Notes: generated by a model not told the origin, from the sequence alone. 53,131 bases of DNA from Actinobacillus minor NM305 (GCF_000175195.1 NZ_ACQL01000154.1:1-53131), one strand, 5' to 3'; shown: positions 24,658 through 36,398, counted from the stretch's first letter. A program made the numbers and translations.

Positions 24658-25346
24658 TGAACATTGATTTGTCTAAATTCATTGATAAAAAAAGTAATGG
24701 GGACGATTCCCAATGGTTACCTATGGCTGATTTAATGTCTGGGTTAATGATGCTTTTTTTATTTATTGCTGTAAGTTTTGTTTTAAACACCAAAAAAGTG
24801 GCTGAAAACTATCGAGATACCCAAAATGAAATTTACCAAGCCTTAAAAGATGAATTTGAGCCTAATTTAGAAACTTGGAAAGCAAGAATTGATAAAGATA
24901 CTTTAACCTTTATTTTTACCGATCCCGAAGTACTATTTAAAACTGGTGATTCAACTCTTCAAGAACGTTTCAAAACTACATTAAATGAATTTTTCCCTCG
25001 TTATATGAGAGTGATCAATGATTATAAAGATTCTATCAATGAAGTAAGAGTTGAAGGACATACTAGCAGTGAGTGGAATTTAAATTCAGACGAAGATACT
25101 GCATATTTTGAAAATATGCGGTTATCTCAAGAACGGACAAGAGAAGTATTATATTATATTTATCATTTAAATACGGTAAAGGAATATCGCCAATGGATTA
25201 AGGCTAATATTTCTTCCGTTGGATTATCATCCTCTAAAGTTATACTGAATAATGGTATAGAAGATAAACAGGCATCAAAGCGCGTTACCTTTAGAATTAT
25301 TACAAATGCTGAGGAGCAACTTCAGAAATTATCGGAGATGAAATAA
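24657..25346 (+). CDS. zorB: ZorB-like MotB/OmpA-domain stator protein
   Basis: This is the predicted partner of ZorA, 229 residues. A short cytoplasmic N-terminus leads into a single membrane helix, WLPMADLMSGLMMLFLFIAV (20-39), with Asp25 placed like the proton-carrying Asp of MotB and ZorB. Residues 85-225 form an OmpA/MotB-like peptidoglycan-binding domain: TDPEVLFKTGDSTL, VRVEGHTSSEWNLN and FENMRLSQERTREVL follow the family order. It overlaps both neighbours by one base (TAATG junctions), indicating strict co-translation. Type II versus type I membership rests on the nuclease gene that follows. Confidence 0.87.
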   Translation: MNIDLSKFIDKKSNGDDSQWLPMADLMSGLMMLFLFIAVSFVLNTKKVAENYRDTQNEIYQALKDEFEPNLETWKARIDKDTLTFIFTDPEVLFKTGDSTLQERFKTTLNEFFPRYMRVINDYKDSINEVRVEGHTSSEWNLNSDEDTAYFENMRLSQERTREVLYYIYHLNTVKEYRQWIKANISSVGLSSSKVILNNGIEDKQASKRVTFRIITNAEEQLQKLSEMK

Positions 25347-26188
25347 TGGAGATTAAAGCTGATTTTTCTGCGCTATTTTCGTCTATCCGAAAAATGGGGA
25401 TCACAGAGCTAGTACCTTTTTCCATTGATTTTAATTCTAAACCAGTAGAAATTGTTGTCGAAGGGCTATCATCATCAAAAGGTATTGAAGTTCCTATTGC
25501 TGATGTTAAGCCTGATCCAGATAGTGGTGTTTTTACCTATCAAGGAGAACACGTTGTGTTATTTATACCAGATCATAGCTTTAAATATGATGAGGCGATC
25601 CTAGATCCTAAAAATAACGGAAATAAATATCATCTTACTGATTGTCGTACACTAGAGCAAATGAGAAAAAGTGGGCGATTTGAACGTTATCACGCAACAA
25701 ATAATCGTAAAGGAATCTTTCACATTTCAGGAAGCTTAACTACACAAGAAGCTGAGGTTGAGCTATCTGTTTGTAAAAACTGTCTAGCCGCACTGAATTA
25801 TCGGAACTATACCCTAAATCGCATCAGAGTATTCAATGAATTTAACCTAGAAGATTTTTTTAACCATTATGAGACTTTTTTTAGAAAAATTCCAAATGAT
25901 AAAAAACCAAGCAAACCTGGCTATGTAGATGATTGGGAAGAAATATCAAAGCACTATCGAGAAAGCGTAAACTTTACCTGTGAAGAGTGTCATGTAAATT
26001 TAGAGCTATATCGATATTTACTGGATGTTCATCATAAAAATGGCGTTAAACAAGATAATAAAGAAGAAAATCTTAAAGCAATGTGTAAACTTTGTCACAG
26101 CCAAGAAGCCTTTCATAGCCATATGATTGTAAAGCAAGAAGATGAGTTGTTAATAAAAAAATTGAGACGGGAACAAGGTATTTTTTAG
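25346..26188 (+). CDS. zorE: HNH endonuclease, candidate ZorE effector
   Basis: The 280-residue protein is the last gene of the Zorya-like operon. Its C-terminal part (205-259) is an HNH nuclease: CEEC (212-215), DVHH (227-230), EENLKAMC (241-247) and CKLCH (247-251), where His230 or His229 is the likely base and the four Cys hold zinc. The middle part has a second possible metal site, H96-x3-C100 and C143-x2-C146, around GRFERYHATNNRKGIFHISG. The N-terminal 90 residues are not recognised. In known Zorya type II systems ZorE is an HNH protein that cuts or nicks DNA. Assignment here is by motif and gene order. Confidence 0.78.
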   Translation: MEIKADFSALFSSIRKMGITELVPFSIDFNSKPVEIVVEGLSSSKGIEVPIADVKPDPDSGVFTYQGEHVVLFIPDHSFKYDEAILDPKNNGNKYHLTDCRTLEQMRKSGRFERYHATNNRKGIFHISGSLTTQEAEVELSVCKNCLAALNYRNYTLNRIRVFNEFNLEDFFNHYETFFRKIPNDKKPSKPGYVDDWEEISKHYRESVNFTCEECHVNLELYRYLLDVHHKNGVKQDNKEENLKAMCKLCHSQEAFHSHMIVKQEDELLIKKLRREQGIF

Positions 26189-26218
26189 CAACTATTTTGT
26201 CTATTACACCCTGCCTAC

Positions 26219-26268
26219 GGAGACTAGACGTCTCCTTCGGCTGTCTCTCTCCCACAAGGGGAGAGAGT
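26219..26268. terminator. two tandem hairpins after the Zorya-like operon
   Basis: GGAGAC-TAGAC-GTCTCC (26219-26235) is followed by CTCTCTCCC-ACAA-GGGGAGAGAG (26245-26268). They lie between the convergent HNH gene and malT. They look like a dispersed palindromic unit and may block readthrough. Confidence 0.6.
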
Positions 26269-26306
26269 TAAAGTGAGTAAACGATTTATATCGCTAGCTC
26301 CCCCAA

Positions 26307-29024
26307 TCAACTATACCCCATCATTCTCAACAAACTACGTGTATATTCAATCGCTTCAGCACGGTTTGCCACACCGATTTTTTGATAAAGATTACGAATA
26401 TGTGTTTTAATTGTGGTCATCGCTACCACTAATTCTTGCGAAATTTGCTCATTACTATAACCCGAATAAATCAGACCAAGCACCTGCCATTCACGTTGAG
26501 TTAGAGGGCTGATTTTCAACAACTCCGGCACTTGTGGATTCTCAAGCAAGTTTTTCACAAATTCTTCATCAAAATGTGCGGTTTTATGGCGATTATGCTG
26601 ATTGATACTGCGTAAAATAAATTGTGCTTTATGCACTGAAAGCTCTTCCAACACATTAATTTGCAAAAGCTCACGAATTTGACGAGCCATTAAATCGCCC
26701 TCGATCACAAATGCGCTGATAAAGTTCGTCTGTTGGCTAAGATTTAACGCTTGAATAAGATCTCGCTGAGCCAGCTCTGGCTTGCCTTGTAAGCTATAAA
26801 CCCGATTACGCAAAATCAAAGCCCGTTGAGAATCGCTGACTAAATTAAAAATAGCGGTGGTTTTCAATAAGCTATTTAAAATTTTTAACGCCTGTTCATA
26901 GTCGCCTTGCAATAAATAACAACGAGCAATATTCCGCCATTGACGCTGGGTAAAATGGTTATATTCCTGCGTTGGAATGTTTACTTGCGCCAACCAGCTT
27001 TCTAATTGCGAGGTATCATTACGCATTTGCCAGTAAATCAGCTGAACCTCATCTAACGCCGTAACCCAGTCTTTATGTGGCGAACAACGAGACATCAATA
27101 ATTTCCCTTGTTCAATCAAACGCTCCGCATTATTCAGATCGCCTTTAGTCAGCGAAATTTTGGCAAGAATAATCAAACTTTGGATTTGTTCTTCCTCTTT
27201 CTCCAACACCTCTATCCCGGCATTTGCCATTGCTTCGGCTTGATCAAGATGATGCCATTCCCACAAAATTTGCCCTTTTAAACGCAACAAAAATTCATTC
27301 ATCGGAATTTGATGAAAAGCATTCGTTTGCAAAGTGGTATCTTTCAATAAATCGTAGGCGGATTGCAAAAAGCCCTGCGCAGATAAAATCTCCGATTGTT
27401 GCAATCTCGACCACAGCCAATGATGATAAGCATGTTGCTCCGTTGCCATTTTCTCAACCTGCTGCATCAGCGAAAGCCCTTCTTTCAAATAACCTCGACA
27501 ATGTTGTGCCTCACCAATCACAGAAGTCGCCACAATGAGCGCATAACCAAACTCATCCGATAAATTCTTCAAAGCTTGATTTGCTAATGAATAGGCTTGC
27601 TCTTCATCGCCTGCATTGATTGCGACTTGAGCTTTTAACGCATCAAAATGCCCTTGTAAACTATCGGTAAGCGGTTGTTTTGGTTGGAATTTTTGCAAGA
27701 TCCCACTGACTTCTTGATGACGATGCTGGCTCTGCGCCAACCATGCTTTTAATAACACTAAATTTTCATCTTGCCAAAGTTGTTCTGCCGGCAAACAGCT
27801 TAAACTGGTTTCTAATAATTTCAGTTGTCCTTGGTGGAATAACGCCCAACCGTGATCTTGTAAAATCTGATAAAGCGTCTGCGGATCATTTAACATTTGC
27901 GCATGATATAACGCCTCTGATCCATAACCCAATTTAAGCCATGTTTTTGAAGCGACCTCATGTAACTGTTGCCACTCATTTGGCAATTCCAAACGGCAGC
28001 TTTGTGCTAAATAAGAGGCCAAAATCGGGTGAAACTTCCACCAGATTTCGCCATCTTCATGGAGTAAACGGCTAATAAATAAACCTGCTTTTTCTAATTC
28101 ATCAAGATGTTTTACCCCATTTTCATCTTGTGTTAGCGCAACAACCAGTTTTTCATTCATCGAACGTAAAACAGCACAACGTTGCATAAACAACTTCATT
28201 TGCGGATCAACGTAATGAAAAACCTCTTCATTTAAATAATCCGCAATATGTTGTTGATTTAATTTATTAAACAGCTTTTCAGGACAATCAAGCAAATCCA
28301 TATTTTGCTTGAGAGCAAAACTCATCAACTGAAGTGCAGTCGCCCATCCTTCCACTTTCTCACATAATGCAAATACCAATTCTTCATTTAAGGTCTTACT
28401 TAATTTTTGCTCAAAGAAAAGGCGGGTTTCTGCCGGAGAAAAGGCAAGCTGATGAACATCAATCTCTAATAATTGCTCGTGAATACGTAAATTCGTAATA
28501 CTCAACGGTGGCGTTAAGCGAGAAAGCATCACAAGGCTCATCGTTTCCGGCTGATGTTTTAACCAAAAGCGTAACGCATCATGAATTTCATGATTATCGA
28601 TCAGATGATAATCATCAATAATCAAATAAAAATGGCGGGGAGCTTCATTTAAGGCAATTAAAAGTTGTCCAAAATAATCTATGAGATCGTTTTTATAAAC
28701 GATCTCCCCTAGGGGAAGCCCTGTCGCTTGCTCCAGCGCTGAGGCAAAATAACGGCTAAACTGCTCCGCATTGTTATCGCTTTCATCTAATGCAAACCAC
28801 GAAACGGGCTCATTCTTTGCTAATAACTTTGCTTTCCATTGAGAAACTAAGGTCGTCTTACCATAACCTGCCGGCGCAATCACTAAAGTGAGCGGATAAC
28901 TTTTAGCTAATGCCAATGTTCCCAATAATTTGGTACGCTCAATACTTTGATTTTGCGATTTATGTAACGCATTCGATTTATGAGAAATTAACTTTGTTGG
29001 AATGAGTTTTGTAACGACTTGCAT
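26307..29024 (-). CDS. malT: MalT, maltotriose-dependent transcriptional activator
   Basis: MalT is a STAND-family ATPase and activator that binds ATP and maltotriose and drives the mal promoters. From the Met at 29024 it has 905 residues (E. coli about 900). The N-terminal LIPTKLISHKS and IAPAGYGKTTLVSQW (Walker A) are typical. The middle is a helical repeat sensor. The C-terminal LuxR-type HTH is LTQREWQVLGLIYSGYSNEQ followed by TTIKTHIRNLYQKIGV. A TTG 15 codons upstream extends the frame but has no better ribosome binding site and adds residues not seen in the family. It lies next to malS and opposite the Zorya-like operon. Confidence 0.94.
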   Translation of the reverse strand: MQVVTKLIPTKLISHKSNALHKSQNQSIERTKLLGTLALAKSYPLTLVIAPAGYGKTTLVSQWKAKLLAKNEPVSWFALDESDNNAEQFSRYFASALEQATGLPLGEIVYKNDLIDYFGQLLIALNEAPRHFYLIIDDYHLIDNHEIHDALRFWLKHQPETMSLVMLSRLTPPLSITNLRIHEQLLEIDVHQLAFSPAETRLFFEQKLSKTLNEELVFALCEKVEGWATALQLMSFALKQNMDLLDCPEKLFNKLNQQHIADYLNEEVFHYVDPQMKLFMQRCAVLRSMNEKLVVALTQDENGVKHLDELEKAGLFISRLLHEDGEIWWKFHPILASYLAQSCRLELPNEWQQLHEVASKTWLKLGYGSEALYHAQMLNDPQTLYQILQDHGWALFHQGQLKLLETSLSCLPAEQLWQDENLVLLKAWLAQSQHRHQEVSGILQKFQPKQPLTDSLQGHFDALKAQVAINAGDEEQAYSLANQALKNLSDEFGYALIVATSVIGEAQHCRGYLKEGLSLMQQVEKMATEQHAYHHWLWSRLQQSEILSAQGFLQSAYDLLKDTTLQTNAFHQIPMNEFLLRLKGQILWEWHHLDQAEAMANAGIEVLEKEEEQIQSLIILAKISLTKGDLNNAERLIEQGKLLMSRCSPHKDWVTALDEVQLIYWQMRNDTSQLESWLAQVNIPTQEYNHFTQRQWRNIARCYLLQGDYEQALKILNSLLKTTAIFNLVSDSQRALILRNRVYSLQGKPELAQRDLIQALNLSQQTNFISAFVIEGDLMARQIRELLQINVLEELSVHKAQFILRSINQHNRHKTAHFDEEFVKNLLENPQVPELLKISPLTQREWQVLGLIYSGYSNEQISQELVVAMTTIKTHIRNLYQKIGVANRAEAIEYTRSLLRMMGYS

Positions 29025-29093
29025 TGTGTTTTTATTTTCTGCCTGTATAAAGTGCAAGGATTTTAGCAAATTTTATTGAAAAAAGGGAAAAAG

Positions 29094-29149
29094 CAAGCGG
29101 TCGTTTTTTTGATCTAATTTGTAAAATGCTCATAAAAAACGACCGCTTG
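29094..29149 (-). terminator. terminator of malS made of two inverted uptake signals
   Basis: CAAGCGGTCGTTTTTT (29094-29109) and AAAAAACGACCGCTTG (29134-29149) are perfect 16-bp inverted arms, each an uptake signal with T or A flank. They lie 13 bp beyond the malS stop. Confidence 0.8.
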
Positions 29150-29161
29150 ATGATTTTTAAA

Positions 29162-31219
29162 TTATTCCCCAGCCCAAACAACCATCACTTTATCCTGCCC
29201 GTCTTGGCGGGAGAATGCAAAATACTTGTTGGTTTCGAGAATTTTTTGTTCGCCATTGCCAATAGCGGTGTGATTTTGGCGGAATTTTGCGAGAGTTTGC
29301 CAATGTTTTAACAAGGCTTGATGATCGGCACTTTTTGTCAGATCTTGCCAGTTCATATCCGATCTCGTGCCTTGAATTGGATCAGAGCCTGTTGCACCAA
29401 ATTTTCTGCCACTTTCATCGCCGTAATAAATTTGTACTGCACCCGGTGAGAGCAGCAATAAACTGCCTGCAGTTTTCTGTTTAGCAAGGTTATTTTCACT
29501 GTCGCTACTGAAAAATAAACGGGTATCATGCGAAGAAAGGTAGGTTAATACATTAAACTCTTTCAGTTTTTCGCTCATTTGTTGGTAGGTCGGCGAAATT
29601 TTGGCAAAACAACTTAGCGCCTCTTTTGCTTGATCTTGGAAGCTGAAATTGATCATTGCATCAAAGCCGTTTTTGTAATAATCGCTGGTGTGAACGCCGT
29701 GCCCCCACGCTTCTCCCGTCATCCAGAATTTATCGCTAAAGGATTGATTTGGGTGAGCTTTTTGCCATTTTTCCAAAGCTTTTTCTGCCGATTGTTTCAA
29801 TTCCAACCAAGTGCTTTTTTCCACATGTTTAGCGGTATCGACACGGAAACCGTCCACGCCGTATTTTTCTACCCAGTCAGACAACCAGCCGATCAGATAA
29901 TCCCGAACTTTAGCATTTTCACGGAATTTTGCCTGTGTATCGGGTTTATTTGCAAAAAATTCCGGTAATCCGACCGCTTGTTCGCTTTCGGTTTTCAGAT
30001 CCGGTAAGGCTGAGAGCGACATGCGCAGATCATCAAATTTGGGGCTGTCGTAATCGCCAATATCGGAGCGAGCCCACGCTTTTCCCCACCATTTTTGCCA
30101 AGCCTCTTTATCACTAAAATTGATTAAATTGTTGAAAGAGTGCCAGTTCTGCCCCGTTTTCGGTGTCCAGTCCGTCCAATTTTTGCCAAGTGTTTTTTCC
30201 ATTTCCTCGCCTTTGAGACGTAATGCGCCAAAGCCGTATTGCTGCATATCGGCAAGAGTGGCATAGCCGGTGTGGTTCATCACTATATCGAAAATAACAC
30301 GAATGCCTCGTTTGTGTGCTTGGTCGATAAAGGTTTTCAGATCGTTCTCACTGCCCATATTGGCATCGACCTTCGTCCAATCTTGATGGTAGTAACCGTG
30401 ATAAGCATAATGTGGGAAGTCGCCTTTTTCACCGCCACCAACCCAGCCGTGAATTTGCTCAAGTGGCGAACTGATCCAAATCGCATTTACGCCAAGTTGT
30501 TGTAGATAATCTAGTTTTTGCGTTAGTCCGTTCAAATCGCCGCCGTGGAAAGTACCAATTTCATCTTTACCGTCTTTTTTACGACCGTAGCTGTTGTCGT
30601 TGCTCGGATCGCCGTTATAAAAGCGGTCGGTTAAGACAAAATAAACCGTAGCGTTTTTCCAAGTAAAAATCGGCTCAGATTTAACCGCTTGCGCTGGTTC
30701 TAAGAGCAACAATCCGTTACTGCCTGCGGACGGTGTCATAATGACTTTGCCGTTTTGCACTTTCGCCGTGTTGCCTGAATAGAAATCTCGCACGCTTTCA
30801 CCTTCTTTGAATACGCCTGAAACCTCAATTTCTAACGGTTTACCATCCCATTTTGGACAAACTTGTACTAATTCATTAGCGCTTTGGGTTGCTTCCACCG
30901 TCAATTTTGCCGTTGGCGTGCCACTGCGCATATCAATTTCGACACTGTATTTTCCGTCACGAAACAAGCGGGTCGATTCAACCGGATTTTTGCAAGGCAC
31001 AAGGCTGACGACTTGATTTAATTTCAGTGCGGTTTGTGGTTGGTAGCATTGTTGATTAAGTGAGAATTGGAATGGGTAGTTGCCTTTTTTAAGTTGGGCG
31101 TGTGCTTGGTAAAGTAGTTTTTCGTTGGATTCAAATGTCGGGAAATGTTTACTCTGCCATTGGTTTGCCGAAAGGCTAGCAGACGCAAAAAGTGAAAGCC
31201 AAAGTAGTGATTTTTGCAT
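29162..31219 (-). CDS. malS: periplasmic alpha-amylase MalS
   Basis: This is a GH13 alpha-amylase that cleaves long maltodextrins after LamB entry, 685 residues, close to E. coli MalS. The signal peptide is MQKSLLWLSLFASASLSA. Catalytic regions are visible: DIVMNHTG (region I, near 318), GFRVDTAKHV with the nucleophile Asp (region II, near 465), MTGEAWGH with the acid Glu (near 514), and LSSHDTRLF (region IV, near 573). The N-terminal 170 residues form an extra beta domain as in MalS. The ribosome binding site AAGGAAACC precedes the start. It lies upstream of malT on the same strand. Confidence 0.93.
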   Translation of the reverse strand: MQKSLLWLSLFASASLSANQWQSKHFPTFESNEKLLYQAHAQLKKGNYPFQFSLNQQCYQPQTALKLNQVVSLVPCKNPVESTRLFRDGKYSVEIDMRSGTPTAKLTVEATQSANELVQVCPKWDGKPLEIEVSGVFKEGESVRDFYSGNTAKVQNGKVIMTPSAGSNGLLLLEPAQAVKSEPIFTWKNATVYFVLTDRFYNGDPSNDNSYGRKKDGKDEIGTFHGGDLNGLTQKLDYLQQLGVNAIWISSPLEQIHGWVGGGEKGDFPHYAYHGYYHQDWTKVDANMGSENDLKTFIDQAHKRGIRVIFDIVMNHTGYATLADMQQYGFGALRLKGEEMEKTLGKNWTDWTPKTGQNWHSFNNLINFSDKEAWQKWWGKAWARSDIGDYDSPKFDDLRMSLSALPDLKTESEQAVGLPEFFANKPDTQAKFRENAKVRDYLIGWLSDWVEKYGVDGFRVDTAKHVEKSTWLELKQSAEKALEKWQKAHPNQSFSDKFWMTGEAWGHGVHTSDYYKNGFDAMINFSFQDQAKEALSCFAKISPTYQQMSEKLKEFNVLTYLSSHDTRLFFSSDSENNLAKQKTAGSLLLLSPGAVQIYYGDESGRKFGATGSDPIQGTRSDMNWQDLTKSADHQALLKHWQTLAKFRQNHTAIGNGEQKILETNKYFAFSRQDGQDKVMVVWAGE

Positions 31220-31272
31220 TTGGGTTTCCTTGTGTGGTGAAATAGGGAATTATTCCCCTATTATTATCATTT

Positions 31273-31342
31273 GTAGGGGTGGGGTTTATCCCCACCCGTT
31301 AAATCTGATATTGTGTCGGGCAGGGATAAACCCCGCCCCTAC
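31273..31342. repeat. GTAGGG-family palindromic repeat, complete
   Basis: The left arm begins GTAGGGGTGGGGTTTATCCC and the right arm ends ATAAACCCCGCCCCTAC, separated by about 25 bp. It lies between malM and malS and is nearly identical to 36399-36470, in the same orientation. Confidence 0.88.
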
Positions 31343-31382
31343 GATAGATTCAGCCTCTCTGATTGACTAAAGATGAGAGAAA

Positions 31383-32237
31383 TCACTTCGCCGAAACGTG
31401 TTTAATAAAAATCTGACGTGGTTGTTTTAAACCAAGTTGTTCCGCTTCGTTTACCAAGTTCATCGCTTTATTCACATCGTTATTTTTCAATGCTTTTAAT
31501 ACCGCTTGGTTGAAATAATCTTCCGTGCTTTGTTCTACCGGCTGTGTTGGTTTGGTTGCTGATTTTGTCGCCACAGCAGTTGTGCCAACTTGGGTTGGTG
31601 CAGGTGTTTTGGCTTCAAATAACGGACCGTTTAAACCGATAAACTGGCTGGATTGAATGCCGTCCACTTCTACATTGACTTTACCTTGATTGCTGTGTGC
31701 AACCGTAATATCCGCAATCGCAGGCGGTTGGTTGCCTTTTGCTTTTGCCAGCAGTTTGGCAGGGTGTGTCATTGTTGTTTTACCCTGTAAATCTTGTTCA
31801 GTGGTATAAACAAGCAAGTAGATAAAATCTTGATTTGCCGTTGGTGTAAGACTGAGTTCGGCTTGATATTGTGCTGGGTTTAAACCACGTTCTTCGCTGA
31901 ATTTAAATTGAGAAGAAGGGTAGCTCATTGCTGGGTTAAATTGTGCATCTAAAATCAATGCGTTTGGCACAAATACGGTGTTGTCTTTTTGCACCGGACT
32001 TGTGATGTTTAATTTGATCGTCCCTTGATTAGCCGGGATTTTATAAGCCACCACTGAACCACTTGCACCGGCTAATTTATTTACGAGCGTTGCAACTTGG
32101 GTTTCATTTTTTTGTGAGAGTGCAACATCTTGCCATTGAATTTTTGCCAATTCCGCTTTTGTTGGTTGTAATGGTGCGGCTGAAAGTTGAGAGACAAGAA
32201 ATAGACTTGAAAGGAAAAGGGCAATTTTGGTTTTCAT
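31383..32237 (-). CDS. malM: maltose operon periplasmic protein MalM
   Basis: MalM is a periplasmic protein of the maltose regulon whose exact role is unsettled. The 284-residue product has a Sec signal peptide (MKTKIALFLSSLFLVSQLSA) and a beta-rich central domain. A Thr/Pro/Gln-rich linker (about 215-240) and a helical C-terminus (LKALKNNDVNKAMNLVNEAE) follow. The start at 32237 has the very good ribosome binding site GGAGGA; an in-frame Met 14 codons earlier lacks one. Gene order malK-lamB-malM is as in E. coli. Confidence 0.87.
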   Translation of the reverse strand: MKTKIALFLSSLFLVSQLSAAPLQPTKAELAKIQWQDVALSQKNETQVATLVNKLAGASGSVVAYKIPANQGTIKLNITSPVQKDNTVFVPNALILDAQFNPAMSYPSSQFKFSEERGLNPAQYQAELSLTPTANQDFIYLLVYTTEQDLQGKTTMTHPAKLLAKAKGNQPPAIADITVAHSNQGKVNVEVDGIQSSQFIGLNGPLFEAKTPAPTQVGTTAVATKSATKPTQPVEQSTEDYFNQAVLKALKNNDVNKAMNLVNEAEQLGLKQPRQIFIKHVSAK

Positions 32238-32256
32238 AAATCCTCCGAGAGAGCAA

Positions 32257-32265
32257 ACAAGCGGT
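32257..32265 (+). repeat. DNA uptake signal (Apl type)
   Basis: This is an exact ACAAGCGGT in the lamB-malM gap. Confidence 0.8.
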
Positions 32266-32301
32266 AAGCAATTAGACATTTTTTACAATGTGATTAAATA
32301 A

Positions 32302-32371
32302 GGACGCCAAGCGTGGCGTCCCTACAAAAGACTTTAGGCATTTATGGTAGGGACACGACGCTTCGTGTCCC
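32302..32371. repeat. pair of GTAGGG-family arms facing outward
   Basis: A right arm (GGACGCCAAGCGTGGCGTCC plus CTAC, 32302-32325) is followed by a left arm (GTAGGGACACGACGCTTCGT, 32347-32371). The two arms have different cores. The inverted counterpart of this pair is at 39014-39084. Confidence 0.85.
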
Positions 32372-32382
32372 ATTCAAATAAA

Positions 32383-34879
<2,497 letters not shown>

Positions 34880-34927
34880 TTACGTTGTCCTTCTTAAGTT
34901 ACTGCTTTATTTGGCGCTTAGTCTATT

Positions 34928-34936
34928 CCCTCACCC
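34928..34936 (-). promoter_or_regulatory. candidate MalT box for malK
   Basis: On the minus strand the sequence reads GGGTGAGGG, close to the MalT box GGGGA(T/G)GAGG. It lies about 50 bp upstream of malK. Confidence 0.45.
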
Positions 34937-35012
34937 TTAAATTGAAATCATACTTTTGCAAAAAAATTTTCTGTGAAGAAAAAATTTTTTTTGCGCTAAA
35001 AAACAGATTTAT

Positions 35013-35028
35013 TGTGATTTAGATCACA
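35013..35028. promoter_or_regulatory. CRP site 1 in the malK-malE region
   Basis: TGTGATTTAGATCACA is a perfect TGTGA-N6-TCACA palindrome. Confidence 0.88.
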
Positions 35029-35045
35029 TTTTGAACACAATTTTT

Positions 35046-35061
35046 TGTGATCTATTTCTCA
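35046..35061. promoter_or_regulatory. weaker CRP-like site
   Basis: TGTGATCTATTTCTCA has one perfect half-site (TGTGATCT) and a degenerate second half. It lies between the two perfect sites. Confidence 0.5.
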
Positions 35062-35084
35062 TTTTTTGTTAAAAAGAGAAAAAA

Positions 35085-35100
35085 TGTGAACAAGATCACA
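35085..35100. promoter_or_regulatory. CRP site 2 in the malK-malE region
   Basis: TGTGAACAAGATCACA is a perfect TGTGA-N6-TCACA palindrome. It is 72 bp centre to centre from site 1, nearly seven helical turns. Confidence 0.88.
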
Positions 35101-35112
35101 TAATTTAAAAAG

Positions 35113-35122
35113 GGGGAGGATA
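35113..35122 (+). promoter_or_regulatory. candidate MalT box for malE
   Basis: GGGGAGGATA matches eight bases of the MalT box. A degenerate repeat follows at GGGGGTATGATGAAG. It lies about 85 bp before malE. Confidence 0.55.
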
Positions 35123-35203
35123 TGGGGGTATGATGAAGTCAAAAATCAAATCATTCACTATTCCACTGCAAAAATCCATTTCACTATCTATGAGGAAAAT
35201 GTT

Positions 35204-36388
35204 ATGAAAAAATTAACCAAAGCAGCATTAGCCGTATTCGCTGGATTATGTATGGCACAAGGCGTACAAGCTAAATTAGTTGAAGGTCAATTAAACATTT
35301 GGATTAACGCTGATAAAGGCTATAACGGCTTAGCGGAAGTCGGTAAAAAATTCGAAGCAGAAACGGGTGTAAAAGTTGTTGTAGAACACCCAAGTAAATT
35401 AGAAGAATTATTCCCACAAGTAGCATCAACCGGTGATGGTCCGGATATTATTATCTTTGCTCACGACCGTATGGGTGGCTATGCACAATCAGGCTTATTA
35501 GCAGAAGTGCATCCAAGTGCAGATTTCAAAGCAAAATTATCTGACATTGGCTGGGAAGCAACCAAATATAACGGTAAACAAATTGCTTACCCAATCGCCG
35601 TTGAATCACTTTCTCTAATCTATAACAAAGACTTATTACCAAACCCACCAAAAACATGGGAAGAAGTTGAGAAGTTAGATAAAGAACTTAAAGCGAAAGG
35701 TAAACACGCAATTATGTGGAACCTTGCTGAACCGTATTTCACATGGCCAATCATCTCTTCTCAAGGGGCTTATGCATTTAAAGCAACCGCTAACGGTTAC
35801 GATGTGAAAGATGTAGGCGTAAACAATGAAGCAGCACAAAAAGGTTTACAATTTGTCGTTGATCTTGTGAAAAACAAAGTGATTAACGCAGACACTGACT
35901 ACTCTGTGGCTGAAGCTTCTTTCAATAAAGGCGAAACGGCGATGACTATCAATGGTCCGTGGTCTTGGGCAAACATTGAGAAAAGTGGTATTAACTATGG
36001 CGTAGCGGTATTACCAACCTTAAACGGTAAAGCAGGTAAACCATTCGTTGGCGTATTAAGTGCAGCGGTAAATGCTTCAAGCCCGAACCAAGACTTAGCG
36101 AAAGAGTTCTTAGAAAACCACTTATTAACGGATGCCGGTTTAGAAACCGTGAACAAAGATACGCCGTTAGGTGCAGTAGCACTTAAGAGCTACCAAGCAA
36201 AATTAGCGGCTGATCCACGTATTGCAGCAACAATGGCGAATGCGGAACATGGTGAAATTATGCCAAACATTCCTCAAATGAGTCGCTTCTGGTATTCAGA
36301 AAAAGCAGCGATTGACAGTGCGGTAAATGGTCGCCAATCTGTTAAAGCCGCATTAGATGAAGCACAAGCGAAGATTGAAAAAGAGTAA
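35204..36388 (+). CDS. malE: maltose/maltodextrin-binding protein MalE
   Basis: MalE is the periplasmic receptor that delivers maltose and maltodextrins to MalFGK2. The 394-residue product has a signal peptide ending GVQA (residue 23). The mature start [20 protein letters not shown] closely resembles E. coli MalE, and [20 protein letters not shown] and [13 protein letters not shown] are further matches. Divergent from malK, it has two perfect CRP sites and a MalT-like box upstream. A palindromic repeat separates it from malF and may set the high ratio of MalE to MalFG. Confidence 0.97.
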   Translation: MKKLTKAALAVFAGLCMAQGVQAKLVEGQLNIWINADKGYNGLAEVGKKFEAETGVKVVVEHPSKLEELFPQVASTGDGPDIIIFAHDRMGGYAQSGLLAEVHPSADFKAKLSDIGWEATKYNGKQIAYPIAVESLSLIYNKDLLPNPPKTWEEVEKLDKELKAKGKHAIMWNLAEPYFTWPIISSQGAYAFKATANGYDVKDVGVNNEAAQKGLQFVVDLVKNKVINADTDYSVAEASFNKGETAMTINGPWSWANIEKSGINYGVAVLPTLNGKAGKPFVGVLSAAVNASSPNQDLAKEFLENHLLTDAGLETVNKDTPLGAVALKSYQAKLAADPRIAATMANAEHGEIMPNIPQMSRFWYSEKAAIDSAVNGRQSVKAALDEAQAKIEKE

Positions 36389-36398
36389 TTTTTTAATC

